Below are positions 36,138 to 45,128 of a stretch of DNA of 64,000 nt, in pieces; the first letter of the stretch is position 1, and each line of letters begins with the position of its first letter. The stretch is from the NCBI GenBank assembly GCA_963925035.1, contig CAWUSK010000017.1:46405-110404 (forward strand), given 5' to 3'. A program made the translations under genes and the position numbers. The DNA is from UBA4466 sp963925035. GTDB taxonomy: Bacteria; Bacteroidota; Bacteroidia; Flavobacteriales_D; Crocinitomicaceae. A model generated the notes under the pieces. It was given only the letters and a program-made list of their open reading frames with translations, made no database searches and had not been told where the DNA came from.

Positions 36138-36688
36138 ATGGAAATAAAAAATAAACGAATACCACTTCGTCATCAGAAATCAAAAGTATTAGCAGGAACT
36201 TTATTGATCTTATTCGGTGTAATTTTTATGGTAGAAAGAATGGGAGCCGCAATTCCACACTGTCTTATCTCTTGAGAAATAGGATTAATTGCAATCGGTA
36301 TTGTTACATTACATGAACACTATTGGTAAAAAAAATGGGGATATGTACTTATTGTTGTTGGTGGTGTTTTTTTCTACTAAATGACATAGTACCTGGTACG
36401 TTTGATAATGGGTTGATTTTCCCAATCATGATTATTATTTTCGGTATCGTGAAGATTTACACGGTCGAAAAATGCTATCTTAACAAGAAAACTTTGAGCT
36501 ATTACGAACAATCGCTGCGTTCTAAAGATTTTTTAAGAATCCATCGATCCTACATTATCAATGTTAACTTTTTAACTAGAATTGATTCATTTGAAAAAAA
36601 TAGTTACCATGCTACACTGACAAATCAGGCGAAAATCCCGATTAGTCGCAATTCCTATGCTCAACTAAAAGAGAGTCTCTGCCTATAA
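36138..36688 (+). pseudogene. Collapsed locus: LiaF-like membrane protein joined to a LytTR domain remnant
   Basis: From the ATG at 36138 the frame encodes the start of a small LiaI/LiaF-type (DUF5668) membrane protein (LAGTLLILFGVIFMVERMG). It is broken by TGA at 36273, where a tryptophan is expected, and by TAA about 50 bp later. After a frameshift the same protein continues (LLNDIVPGTF, FPIMIIIFGIVKIY). It then runs directly into the C-terminal half of a LytTR DNA-binding domain (LRSKDFLRIHRSYIINVNF, AKIPISRNSYAQLKESL). DUF5668 genes often neighbour LytTR two-component genes, so I infer that a deletion removed the kinase and most of the regulator. Not functional. Confidence 0.75.
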
Positions 36689-36725
36689 TATGATTTACAT
36701 CATGCAAAGAACTTCATTTTTTCCG

Positions 36726-36733
36726 TAGTTTTG
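36726..36733 (+). promoter_or_regulatory. Probable -7 element for the tryptophan dioxygenase gene
   Basis: TAGTTTTG matches TAnnTTTG and ends 23 bp before the ATG. Confidence 0.45.
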
Positions 36734-36756
36734 AATAAATCATTTAATATTGAACA

Positions 36757-37710
36757 ATGACACGTGAAGAGTTACTAAAAGCGATTGATGAAAAATACAA
36801 AGCGATGGGACAAAATCCCGATACGCATTTATCAGGGCTATTGCATGCTGAGCCAATCACATATTGGGATTATATTCAAGTAGATGCACTTTTAGGCCTT
36901 CAAGCACAACGCACTGTGTTGAAGGATGAAATGGTTTTTATAATGTACCACCAAATGAATGAAATCTTGTTTAAGATGATTTTATGGGAAATTGATCAAG
37001 TATCTCATGAATATCCTATTTCAACAGAAAAATTCTCGAAACATTTGGACCGTGTAAGTCGATATTTTGATATGCTTTCCAACTCATTTACCATTATGGG
37101 AGATGGAATGGATGTTGATCAGTACATGAAATTTAGAGACACATTAACTCCTGCAAGTGGTTTTCAAAGTGCACAATACCGTAAAATTGAATTTGCTTCT
37201 ACAGAATTAATCAATTTAATAGATTTCAGGTTCAGAAAAACGATTGACAGAAATACACCTTACACTCATGCCTACGACCACTTGTATTGGCAAGCTGCGG
37301 GAGTAGATCACAAAACTGGAGGAAGAAATAAATTGGTTGCCAATTTTGATAAACGGTATAAAGAAGAGTTTTTGACTTTCATGCAAGAGTACAACACGAT
37401 TAACTTGTGGACGAAATTTAAATCGCTTCCGCCGGAGGATCAAAAGAACGTTCAATTGGTGAATGCAATGCGCCATTACGATCATACAGTGAACGTAAAA
37501 TGGGTAATTCACCATTTGAATGCTGCAAAGAAATATCTTAACAGTGGAGAAACAAGTGCAGAAGCAACTGGTGGAAGCGAATGGCAAAAATACATGCATC
37601 CGCGTTATCAAAGGCGTATTTTCTTTCCAGAATTATGGACTGAAAAGGAACTAGATAATTGGGGAATTGACAATATCGAAGATCACAAGACTTTAGGCGT
37701 AATTGTATAA
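36757..37710 (+). CDS. kynA: Tryptophan 2,3-dioxygenase
   Basis: A 317-residue heme enzyme that oxidises L-tryptophan to N-formylkynurenine, the first step of the kynurenine route. Family signatures are HAEPITYWDYIQVDALLGLQ, YHQMNEILFKMILWE (distal His) and HHLNAAKKYLNS (proximal His), then EATGGSEWQKYM near the C-terminus. It is longer and more like the eukaryote-type TDO than the short KynA of Proteobacteria. Later kynurenine-pathway genes are not in the window. Confidence 0.93.
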   Translation: MTREELLKAIDEKYKAMGQNPDTHLSGLLHAEPITYWDYIQVDALLGLQAQRTVLKDEMVFIMYHQMNEILFKMILWEIDQVSHEYPISTEKFSKHLDRVSRYFDMLSNSFTIMGDGMDVDQYMKFRDTLTPASGFQSAQYRKIEFASTELINLIDFRFRKTIDRNTPYTHAYDHLYWQAAGVDHKTGGRNKLVANFDKRYKEEFLTFMQEYNTINLWTKFKSLPPEDQKNVQLVNAMRHYDHTVNVKWVIHHLNAAKKYLNSGETSAEATGGSEWQKYMHPRYQRRIFFPELWTEKELDNWGIDNIEDHKTLGVIV

Positions 37711-37713
37711 AAC

Positions 37714-37746
37714 AAAAAAGGTTTCTCATGAAGAGAAACCTTTTTT
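37714..37746. terminator. Bidirectional terminator between kynA and purE
   Basis: A perfect 14-bp stem (37714-37727 with 37733-37746), 5-nt loop, A-run on one side and T-run on the other, between convergent genes. Confidence 0.92.
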
Positions 37747-37764
37747 ACTATTAAGTTCTATTTC

Positions 37765-38274
37765 TTAGTCAACATCCAAATTGCGGTTGTTATCATTTAA
37801 ATCTTCAGCACTTTTAATAACTGCTTCCCTCATGTCCTCCATGTATTCTAACAACTGTCCTTGCACTTGATCGTTGCTTGCTCCAATTATCTTAACTGCT
37901 AAAATTCCAGCATTTTTTGCTCCATTTAACGCGACAGTTGCAACAGGAATTCCATTTGGCATTTGTAAAATGGATAAAATACTATCCCAACCGTCAATTG
38001 AATTAGTTGATTTAATTGGAACTCCAATCACTGGCAACGCTGTTAATGACGCTGTCATTCCCGGTAAATGTGCTGCTCCACCCGCTCCGGCAATAATTAC
38101 ATTCACACCTCTTTTATGTGCATTTCGTGCATAATCAACCATTAAATCTGGCGTTCTATGCGCTGAAACGATGTTCATTTCATAGGCTATATTAAATTCT
38201 TTTAAAATATTTGCTGCTTCTTGCATAATCGGTAAATCCGACATACTTCCCATAATAATTCCAACTTTTGCCAT
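37765..38274 (-). CDS. purE: N5-carboxyaminoimidazole ribonucleotide mutase
   Basis: A 169-residue class I PurE that moves the carboxyl group of N5-CAIR to C4 in de novo purine synthesis. Motifs GSMSDLPIMQ, VSAHRTPDLMV (catalytic His) and AGAGGAAHLPGMTA are complete. A partner purK is expected elsewhere; it is not adjacent here. Confidence 0.96.
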   Translation of the reverse strand: MAKVGIIMGSMSDLPIMQEAANILKEFNIAYEMNIVSAHRTPDLMVDYARNAHKRGVNVIIAGAGGAAHLPGMTASLTALPVIGVPIKSTNSIDGWDSILSILQMPNGIPVATVALNGAKNAGILAVKIIGASNDQVQGQLLEYMEDMREAVIKSAEDLNDNNRNLDVD

Positions 38275-38403
38275 ATCTCTTTATGTTTATTCTTATAATG
38301 TATGCTAATTTAACTATTCTATTTGATAGGATTCAAACTTTTAATTGATCCATTTGTTATTCACAATTACTGTTTTCTATAGAGCAATCTGTCGGCAATG
38401 AAA

Positions 38404-39657
38404 TTAATCGTATATCAAATACTTTTTTCTCATCTCTTTAAATTCGGTTAATTTTGGCTCCCAAGACAAACGAATTTCAGCTTCACTTAATCCATTTTTT
38501 AGCTGTTCTATTAAAACATCATTCCCTGCTAATAGGTTCAAAAACTTATCTTGATCAATAAATAGTTTACCATTTAACTGTTTGTTTGCATTGACAAGAA
38601 AACTAAAGTCCAATTGATAAATTCGTTCATATTGTTTATCATTCAAGTGATATCCGTTGCAATTTAGCCCTTCTTGTTTCGGGTCCTTAGATCCAAATCC
38701 GGCTTTCGGGGTAAACGAAAAAGTGGTTATTGGAAAGTCAGGATGACCGTACACTTCGAATGGGAAATCTGTCCCTCTTCCAATTGAAACAGTTGTTGCT
38801 TCTAACAAACATAAGCTTGGATACAATTGAACTGATAAATCAGATCTTAAATTCGGAGATGGTGGAACTGGAAGTGAATAAGGTGTGTCATGCGAATATC
38901 CTTCGCACAGCACAGTGGTTAATTTACATGTCACATTCTCGCCAAGCCAACCTTCACCATTGATCATTTGGGCATATTCAGCAATCGTCATTCCATGCAC
39001 AATTGGAATTGGATGCATTCCTACAAACGAAGCATATTTCATATCCAGAATTGGTCCATCCACATAATGTCCGTTTGGATTCGGGCGATCTAAAACGATT
39101 AACTCGATATTGTTTTCGGCGCAAGCCTGCATCACGTAATGTAAAGTAGAAATATAGGTGTAGAAACGAACTCCGACATCTTGTATATCAAAAATCATGA
39201 TATCAATTCCTTTTAATTGTTCATCCGTCGGTTTTTTATTCTTCCCATAAAGAGAGACGATTGGCAATCCTGTTTTTGAATCCTTTCCATTTGAAACAAC
39301 TTCTCCCGCATCAGCATCTCCCCTAAAACCATGTTCTGGAGAAAACACGCGTACAACATTCACCTGAGAACTCACCAATGTATCCACAAGGTGTGTTATT
39401 CCAACTAAGGACGATTGATTGCCAACAATTCCAACTTTTTTTTGTTTCAAAAGCGCTATAATATTCAGCGTATTTTGAGCTCCAACACGAATGCTATTGA
39501 TGCTAATTACAGTCGTTGAATCATCTGCATTGATCTCTGGAATTGTATTACCGAAACTACAAGATGAAATCAAAAAAATAAAAATACTTTTCAGGCAGAA
39601 AACCTTTGTGTACTTTAGCCGAAAACTAAATTGTAAATTGGGATTCGAATACTTCAT
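38404..39657 (-). CDS. DUF1343 / NamZ-type exo-beta-N-acetylmuramidase, probable lipoprotein
   Basis: About 417 residues from the ATG at 39657. A hydrophobic segment ending LISSC looks like a lipobox preceded by an unusually long n-region. The mature part carries DUF1343 motifs: FSPEHGFRGDADAGE, FDIQDVGVRFYTYISTLHYV, VLDRPNPNGHYVDGP, PPSPNLRS. Enzymes of this family (NamZ) release MurNAc from peptidoglycan fragments. The start is uncertain because it overlaps the probable start of the divergent permease by about 20 bp, and the CTG near 39598 would give a shorter, more typical signal peptide. Confidence 0.88.
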   Translation of the reverse strand: MKYSNPNLQFSFRLKYTKVFCLKSIFIFLISSCSFGNTIPEINADDSTTVISINSIRVGAQNTLNIIALLKQKKVGIVGNQSSLVGITHLVDTLVSSQVNVVRVFSPEHGFRGDADAGEVVSNGKDSKTGLPIVSLYGKNKKPTDEQLKGIDIMIFDIQDVGVRFYTYISTLHYVMQACAENNIELIVLDRPNPNGHYVDGPILDMKYASFVGMHPIPIVHGMTIAEYAQMINGEGWLGENVTCKLTTVLCEGYSHDTPYSLPVPPSPNLRSDLSVQLYPSLCLLEATTVSIGRGTDFPFEVYGHPDFPITTFSFTPKAGFGSKDPKQEGLNCNGYHLNDKQYERIYQLDFSFLVNANKQLNGKLFIDQDKFLNLLAGNDVLIEQLKNGLSEAEIRLSWEPKLTEFKEMRKKYLIYD

Positions 39658-41335
39658 ATCTAAAAAAACGCTTAAAAGTGTCGCACAAGGTAAGAAAGTT
39701 TCCAAACCTATTGTGCGTATATCTATCATCAGCATTGCGCTGGCAATTATTGTTAATTTAATCACCATTGCCGTTGTCTTTGGTTTCCAGCAAGAAGTGC
39801 GCCAAAAAATAAGCGGGTTTGGATCTCATCTTTTCATAATGGCGTCAGGAGAGAATAGTATTTTTGAAAGTCAAGCTATTCGTAAAGACCAAGATTTCGT
39901 AAAGATTCTAAAAAAGGATGCTGCAATCAAATCAATCCAAGCCGTTGGTTACAAACCTGTTTTACTTCAGTCGGATAAAAACGAACGGAAATATAAACTT
40001 GCCAACGGAAAAGACACTTCTGAAATTCAACAAGATGTGCTCGGTGCAATTGTCAAAGGTGTTGACGAAGGTTACGACTGGAACTTCTTCAAGACGCACT
40101 TGATTGAAGGTAAATTACCCCATTATAAAAAAGACAAAAAAGACAACCGTATTGTGGTTTCAAACAAAATTTGTCGCGACCTAAACTACAAATTACACGA
40201 TACTATTGGCGCCTTTTTCGTTAAAAGTCAACCGGTTAAAAGAGAGTTTATTATTGTTGGGATATACGAAACTGGACTGGAAGAATTTGATAAAAAGTTT
40301 GTTCTTGGCGACCTTAAAATGGTTCAAGAATTGAATGATTGGGGAATCAGTGCCGCCATTGAAGTTGCTGATACGTTAACAAATAATCAATTGATCATTC
40401 GTGGAAACGTCGCAGGTGGAAATGGTAACTTCAAATACGATTGGGGCGATGGGTTTGATACATACACTGGATTTACCATTTGTCCAATTAAAGACACCTT
40501 AATTCGATTGATTGCCGCAGATTACTGGAGCAATCCAACGTCTGATGAAATCGATACGAGCATTCCTGATACCGCTTATTTGAAAATATCCATCAAGGGG
40601 AATGCGTACTCGCCGTGCGACTTTAAACTTAACGAATTCAATGAAATTGAGCGCACTTATTTAAATGACGATGGTACAAAGTTTTCAATTCAAGCTTCTC
40701 AAAAAACGATTACCTTCGAAATAACGAACGGAAAAGGAAGTTCAGATAATTATGTAGGTGGATTTGAAATCATGATCAACGATTGGTCGAAATTAGATGA
40801 AGCATTTACACGCGTCAAAAAGAAAATTGATTTCATTCCAACAAAATACGCTGAATTATTAAAAACGACTAGCATCATGGAAAACCAGAAAGACATTTTT
40901 GTTTGGTTGGACTTCCTTGACATCAACGTTGTTATCATTCTTTCCTTGATGATCTTAATTGGAATAATCAACATGGGTTCAGCCCTGCTCGTTTTAATCC
41001 TTATTCGTTCTAATTTCATTGGCATGATGAAAGCGATGGGTGCAACAAACTGGAGCATTCGAAAAATTTTCTTAATTCAAGCTGCATTTCTTATCAGTCG
41101 CGGTATGTTGTGGGGTAATATTATTGGACTTGGCATCTGTTTCCTTCAAAAGTACACAGGTGTTTTTACGTTGAATGCCGAAGTGTATTATTTAACGCAA
41201 GTACCGATTGAATTGAACTTCATTCATTGGGCTTTTCTTAACCTTGCTACCTTGGGAATTTGCATCTCTTCCTTGATTATTCCAAGTGTTGTTATTACGA
41301 GGATCAAGCCTGTGAAATCGATAAAGTTTAATTGA
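39638..41335 (+). CDS. FtsX/LolE-type ABC transporter permease with large periplasmic insert
   Basis: About 565 residues from TTG 39638 (start LGFEYFISKKTLKS, the usual beginning in this family); no in-frame ATG lies near the expected start. One N-terminal helix (VRISIISIALAIIVNLITI) and three C-terminal helices frame a periplasmic MacB-like domain. Bacteroidota relatives are about 400 residues; the extra roughly 150 lie around residues 240-400 and include a PKD-like stretch (NFKYDWGDGFDTYTGF, YLKISIKGNAYSPCDFKL). Likely part of a lipoprotein-release or mechanotransmission ABC system; the ATPase gene is not adjacent. Confidence 0.85.
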   Translation: MGFEYFISKKTLKSVAQGKKVSKPIVRISIISIALAIIVNLITIAVVFGFQQEVRQKISGFGSHLFIMASGENSIFESQAIRKDQDFVKILKKDAAIKSIQAVGYKPVLLQSDKNERKYKLANGKDTSEIQQDVLGAIVKGVDEGYDWNFFKTHLIEGKLPHYKKDKKDNRIVVSNKICRDLNYKLHDTIGAFFVKSQPVKREFIIVGIYETGLEEFDKKFVLGDLKMVQELNDWGISAAIEVADTLTNNQLIIRGNVAGGNGNFKYDWGDGFDTYTGFTICPIKDTLIRLIAADYWSNPTSDEIDTSIPDTAYLKISIKGNAYSPCDFKLNEFNEIERTYLNDDGTKFSIQASQKTITFEITNGKGSSDNYVGGFEIMINDWSKLDEAFTRVKKKIDFIPTKYAELLKTTSIMENQKDIFVWLDFLDINVVIILSLMILIGIINMGSALLVLILIRSNFIGMMKAMGATNWSIRKIFLIQAAFLISRGMLWGNIIGLGICFLQKYTGVFTLNAEVYYLTQVPIELNFIHWAFLNLATLGICISSLIIPSVVITRIKPVKSIKFN

Positions 41336-41402
41336 AATGGTTTCCGCAGGATTTACTTCGTGGCCTCTACGCGCTAAAAATGCAGTGAAGCGGATGTTCT
41401 AG

Positions 41403-41839
41403 CTATTTTAAAATAGCACCATCCCACAACGCTAAATTAGGTTTGAAAATTTTATGTTTCACCTTCAATGTATCATTATCATTGATGAAATATACCGCGT
41501 CATCATTCATTTTTTTTAACTATTCGAGTTAAATCTAAAGTTATAAATTCACGAACTTTAAGCTCCGTATCTTTAAATTTTTCCTAATCAAACATAATAA
41601 CTTTTTGGTCTATTACATACAATAAACTTATCCAACCCTCTACTTCGAACAAGCTTACATATTATTTCATCAATTTCTTCATTGCACTTAACATTATAAG
41701 CGTTAAGCATAACAACATCATTATCGTCAAAATGATTGTTAAAATCACCTGTATATTTAACTCCTATTATAAATAGATCGATTAGAATTACTGATGCAAT
41801 AAATATTATCAGACTATAAAAAACCTATCTTCTTTTCAT
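41403..41839 (-). pseudogene. Decayed gene for a small membrane-anchored protein
   Basis: On the minus strand from an ATG at 41839 a coherent protein can be pieced together: MKRR, an in-frame TAG, then VFYSLIIFIASVILIDLFII (a membrane helix) and an extracytoplasmic part (VVMLNAYNVKCNEEIDEIIC, LDKFIVCNRPKSYYV). After a stop or frameshift near 41590 come KFKDTELKVREFITLDLTR and, after another near 41515, DDAVYFINDNDTLKVKHKIF up to TAG at 41403-41405. Protein-like composition across the breaks argues for a recent pseudogene. Family not recognised. This accounts for most of the gene-free stretch 41336-41939. Confidence 0.6.
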
Positions 41840-41939
41840 GCGTTAATTTAAAAATCAGCAAGCTCTAGGATTACTACACCAAGTTTCGCCGCATTTGCAA
41901 TGCTGCGATAAGTTAAAATTAATGAAGTTTATTAAAGAC

Positions 41940-42959
41940 TTACAACATCAACCCGATGTTCAATTCATGTCCACCGAAACTGTGGTTATTGAAACGTGAG
42001 GTAGAGAAATCGAATGAATAACCGAACCTAAGACGATTGGTAATGTTCATCCCAACAAATGCAATAACAGCATCTTTGTAACGGTAAGAAGCTCCATACC
42101 AAACGCGTTCTTTCCATTCGAACATCAATGAACCTTCGATAGAAAGTGGTGATGGTTTGACGTATTTCGCCAAAACGGAAGGTGTTAAAGTCATTGTTTT
42201 GCTTAATTCAAATTTGTAACCTGCTACTAAATTAAAATGCATGCGTGGATCAATGTTACTGCCATTACCAAATCGAACAAAATCTTTTGTTAACTGATCA
42301 CCAGTAATTCCAACATATAGATTATTTGAATACAAATAAAGTCCAACTCCAATATCAAGCATATTTAAATCACCTTGACTTGCGTACGTATCGTAAGTAA
42401 CATCTGTTCCAACTCCGGTCATTGTACTCAATGTTTGCGCTCTACTTTTCAAAAACGAACGGTTGGAAAATCCAACATTTGCACCAAAAGAGAGGTACAT
42501 TTTATCTGTTACAGGTAAGTGGAAAGCGTAAGTTGCTGTAGCTTTAATGTATTGAAAAGCGCCGTATTGATCCATGATTAACGAACCTCCCAAGGCATGT
42601 TTTTGCTGTGCATTGTAGATTGCTCGCGGATTTCGAACTGCTCCATAATTAATTTTCACAGATGGATTGTATTTCGAAGCTTTCGCTCCAATAGGCGCAG
42701 TAACATAAACGTACATTGTTTTTGGCGCGTCTGAAAATCCAAGCCATTGCATACGTCCTCCTGCGGTAACATCAATATAATTCTGTTGACCGGCAGCTCC
42801 AGGATTAATCAAATACGGGTTTTTCATGTATTGACTAAACTGCGGTATTTGCTGCGCGTTTACATTGATAGAAACTACACTTATAAACATAAGTACAGCG
42901 ACTTTCAATAACGAATTAAGTTTTACTGTTGCTTTCAATTTTTTCAGTTCATAAGTCAA
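41940..42959 (-). CDS. PorP/SprF-family outer-membrane protein
   Basis: About 339 residues with a signal peptide (to NVNAQ) and the family start QIPQFSQYMKNPYLINPGAAG. The rest is a barrel pattern (YLSFGANVGFSNRSFL, GVGLYLYSNNLYVGI, FGYSFDFSTSRF). These barrels partner with T9SS type B cargo to secrete or anchor it. The start is probably the TTG at 42959 (or TTG 42938), since the first in-frame ATG falls inside the signal peptide. No cargo gene is adjacent; the type B protein at 10457-12472 is far away. Confidence 0.88.
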   Translation of the reverse strand: MTYELKKLKATVKLNSLLKVAVLMFISVVSINVNAQQIPQFSQYMKNPYLINPGAAGQQNYIDVTAGGRMQWLGFSDAPKTMYVYVTAPIGAKASKYNPSVKINYGAVRNPRAIYNAQQKHALGGSLIMDQYGAFQYIKATATYAFHLPVTDKMYLSFGANVGFSNRSFLKSRAQTLSTMTGVGTDVTYDTYASQGDLNMLDIGVGLYLYSNNLYVGITGDQLTKDFVRFGNGSNIDPRMHFNLVAGYKFELSKTMTLTPSVLAKYVKPSPLSIEGSLMFEWKERVWYGASYRYKDAVIAFVGMNITNRLRFGYSFDFSTSRFNNHSFGGHELNIGLML

Positions 42960-43082
42960 TTGACGTTATACGTCAATTGTGAAGTTGTCCAAATGTACAA
43001 AATTTTCAATTAGCTAAATAGATTTAACGATTGAACAATCAAAAAACGAATGTAAGCGGATAAAGGTTGGCAGCATTGATTT

Positions 43083-43664
43083 CTATTCCATACAATCGCA
43101 AGGCGCATCAAAGATGACTTTCACATTAGGAAGTCTAGCTATCCACGACTTTTGAAAAGTTGGACTGAACTTAATTCCTGAAAAATCAATTTCCTTTAAG
43201 TTCTTTAAATTTTCTAACGATTGAGGCAAATGACGAATCGGTGTGTCATAAAAGTCCATGTAAACTAGAGTTGTAACCATTCCGATACATTCTGGAACAG
43301 ATTCAAAATAATTCCGTGAGAGCACCAAGTGCGTGAGACTTTTCATTCTGCAAATTTGAATCGGAAAATATTCCAATAGATTTTTTTCTAAATTGAGTTT
43401 TTCTAAATATGGAAATGCGCTAATGAACTCTGGAATCTCTTTTAGTTTGTTTTTTTGAAAATCTAGTGATTTCAATTGCTTAAACCGCGCTAATTCTGGT
43501 GGAACTGATTCCAATTTTAATTTTTCAAACGAAATCCCAAAAATAGTATCTGGATTAGCACTTTGCACCTCTTCCCAATTATAAACACGAAAATCGAAAT
43601 TTTCTTGTCCACAAGCGGCAAGACTAACCGCGGTTAAGAAAAAAAGCGCGAATATTCTGCTCAT
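43083..43664 (-). CDS. Leucine-rich repeat lipoprotein
   Basis: A 193-residue protein with a lipobox (SLAAC, Cys18) and about five leucine-rich repeats (FKQLKSLDFQKNKLKEIPEF, FPYLEKLNLEKNLLEYFP, MKSLTHLVLSRNYFESVP, LENLKNLKEIDFSG). It is predicted at the periplasmic face or cell surface; a binding role is likely but the partner is unknown. The first 41 bp overlap the end of ribF, implying coupled expression. Confidence 0.87.
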   Translation of the reverse strand: MSRIFALFFLTAVSLAACGQENFDFRVYNWEEVQSANPDTIFGISFEKLKLESVPPELARFKQLKSLDFQKNKLKEIPEFISAFPYLEKLNLEKNLLEYFPIQICRMKSLTHLVLSRNYFESVPECIGMVTTLVYMDFYDTPIRHLPQSLENLKNLKEIDFSGIKFSPTFQKSWIARLPNVKVIFDAPCDCME

Positions 43665-44562
43665 CTTTTTTTAATTGATTTTTCAATTCATCGATTGAAT
43701 TGAACTTAAATTCGTCTCTGTCTCTGGATAATAATTGTACCGTAAGAGATTTACCGTACAAGTTACCGTTATAATCAAACAAATGCACCTCGATTGTCGG
43801 CGTATCAACTTCATCAATCGTTGGTCGAACTCCGATATTCATCATTCCTAGATGCCAAACTCCATCCACCTCAACATTCACTGCATAAACTCCATTCCCT
43901 GGAATTAATTTTATTTCGCTTTCCACATTTAAGTTTGCAGTTGGATAGCCCAATTCTCGTCCAAGAGCTTTTCCTTCTATAACAACACCTTCTAATAAAA
44001 ATGGTTCACCTAAAAAAGTGTTTGCCATTTCTAGATCTCCAGTTTTTATTGCATTTCTTATTTTTGTAGAACTAACGTTCACTTCATCTATCTCTTGCGC
44101 AGCGATCTCAATCACTTCAAATCCGTACGTTTGGCACACTTCCAATAAAAAGGAAATCGAACCCTCTCTGTTTTTACCAAACTGGTGATCATAACCAATC
44201 ACTAATTTTTTTACATTCAATTGATTGACAAGGAAGTCTCGGACAAACTCTATTGCTGATAATCTAGAAAACTCTTTTGTAAAAGGATGAATAATTACAT
44301 TTTTCAGGCCCATTCGTCTCAACTTGTCAATTTTTTCCGCTTGGGTTTGAATCAAGCGCAATCCATGACTTTCTGGGTACAACACCATTCTTGGATGTGG
44401 ATAAAATGTAAAAAGCACAGATTCTCCACCTATTTTTTTGGCTTCATCGTTGAGTTGATCAATAATTTTTTTGTGACCTAAATGCACTCCATCAAAGGTT
44501 CCAATTGTTAAAACTGGATTTTTAATTTCTTTTAATTGGTCAAAACCTTGAAAAACTTTCAT
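43624..44562 (-). CDS. ribF: Bifunctional riboflavin kinase / FAD synthetase
   Basis: A 312-residue enzyme that makes FMN and then FAD from riboflavin. The N-terminal adenylyltransferase half has TIGTFDGVHLGHKKII and ISSTK-like SSTKIRNAI; the C-terminal kinase half has GRELGYPTANLNVE and GVYAVNVEVDG. Length is normal. It overlaps the lipoprotein gene downstream. Confidence 0.96.
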   Translation of the reverse strand: MKVFQGFDQLKEIKNPVLTIGTFDGVHLGHKKIIDQLNDEAKKIGGESVLFTFYPHPRMVLYPESHGLRLIQTQAEKIDKLRRMGLKNVIIHPFTKEFSRLSAIEFVRDFLVNQLNVKKLVIGYDHQFGKNREGSISFLLEVCQTYGFEVIEIAAQEIDEVNVSSTKIRNAIKTGDLEMANTFLGEPFLLEGVVIEGKALGRELGYPTANLNVESEIKLIPGNGVYAVNVEVDGVWHLGMMNIGVRPTIDEVDTPTIEVHLFDYNGNLYGKSLTVQLLSRDRDEFKFNSIDELKNQLKKDEQNIRAFFLNRG

Positions 44563-44701
44563 TCACTCAACTTTCAAATGCAAATTTATTGAAATATGCG
44601 GACAGTAATGCCCAAGTTGCGATTTCTTATCAAAATACATTGAAAAATTGTGGCTCATAAAAATCTATTAACAAAATTCATCTATCTAAACCTTTGTTTT
44701 G

Positions 44702-44733
44702 TTTGCATCAATACCACAAATTAGGTATTTTTG
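44702..44733 (+). promoter_or_regulatory. Promoter of the suf operon
   Basis: TTTG (44702-44705), a 20-bp spacer and TATTTTTG (44726-44733) give an excellent match to the Bacteroidota housekeeping promoter, 65 bp upstream of sufA. Confidence 0.7.
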
Positions 44734-44798
44734 CAGTGTAAAATGGCTTTAATTTAGATTTAGTCTAAATAAAGCGTTTTTAATTAAATAGAAACAAC

Positions 44799-45122
44799 AT
44801 GATAACAGTCACAGACTCAGCAAAAAGGCAAGCATTGATGCTCATGCAGGAAGATGAAAAGGACGGACTATTCATTCGAGTAGGAGTTGAAGGAGGAGGA
44901 TGTTCTGGTTTAATGTATCAACTGACATTTGACAATGTATTGACAGAAACCGATAAATCGTTTGAAGACAATGGCGTTCAAGTAGTAGTAGACAAGAAAA
45001 GCTTTTTGTATTTGGTAGGAACTTCACTTGACTTTTCAGGTGGACTGAATGGTAAAGGTTTTGTATTTGTCAATCCAAATGCCGATAGAACATGCGGTTG
45101 TGGTGAATCATTTTCGATATAA
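44799..45122 (+). CDS. sufA: A-type iron-sulfur carrier (SufA/ErpA family)
   Basis: A 107-residue HesB-like protein with the three conserved cysteines: one in EGGGCSGLMYQL and two in RTCGCGESF. A-type carriers receive clusters from SufBCD and hand them to target proteins. It is the first gene of the suf operon, 6 bp before sufB. Confidence 0.95.
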   Translation: MITVTDSAKRQALMLMQEDEKDGLFIRVGVEGGGCSGLMYQLTFDNVLTETDKSFEDNGVQVVVDKKSFLYLVGTSLDFSGGLNGKGFVFVNPNADRTCGCGESFSI

Positions 45123-45128
45123 CATAAT

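Noticed and set aside
36323..36688. Intact LytTR transcription regulator with membrane N-terminus
   Set aside because: The membrane part continues a broken upstream frame and the LytTR domain lacks its first half, so the open frame is a chance junction within a pseudogene.
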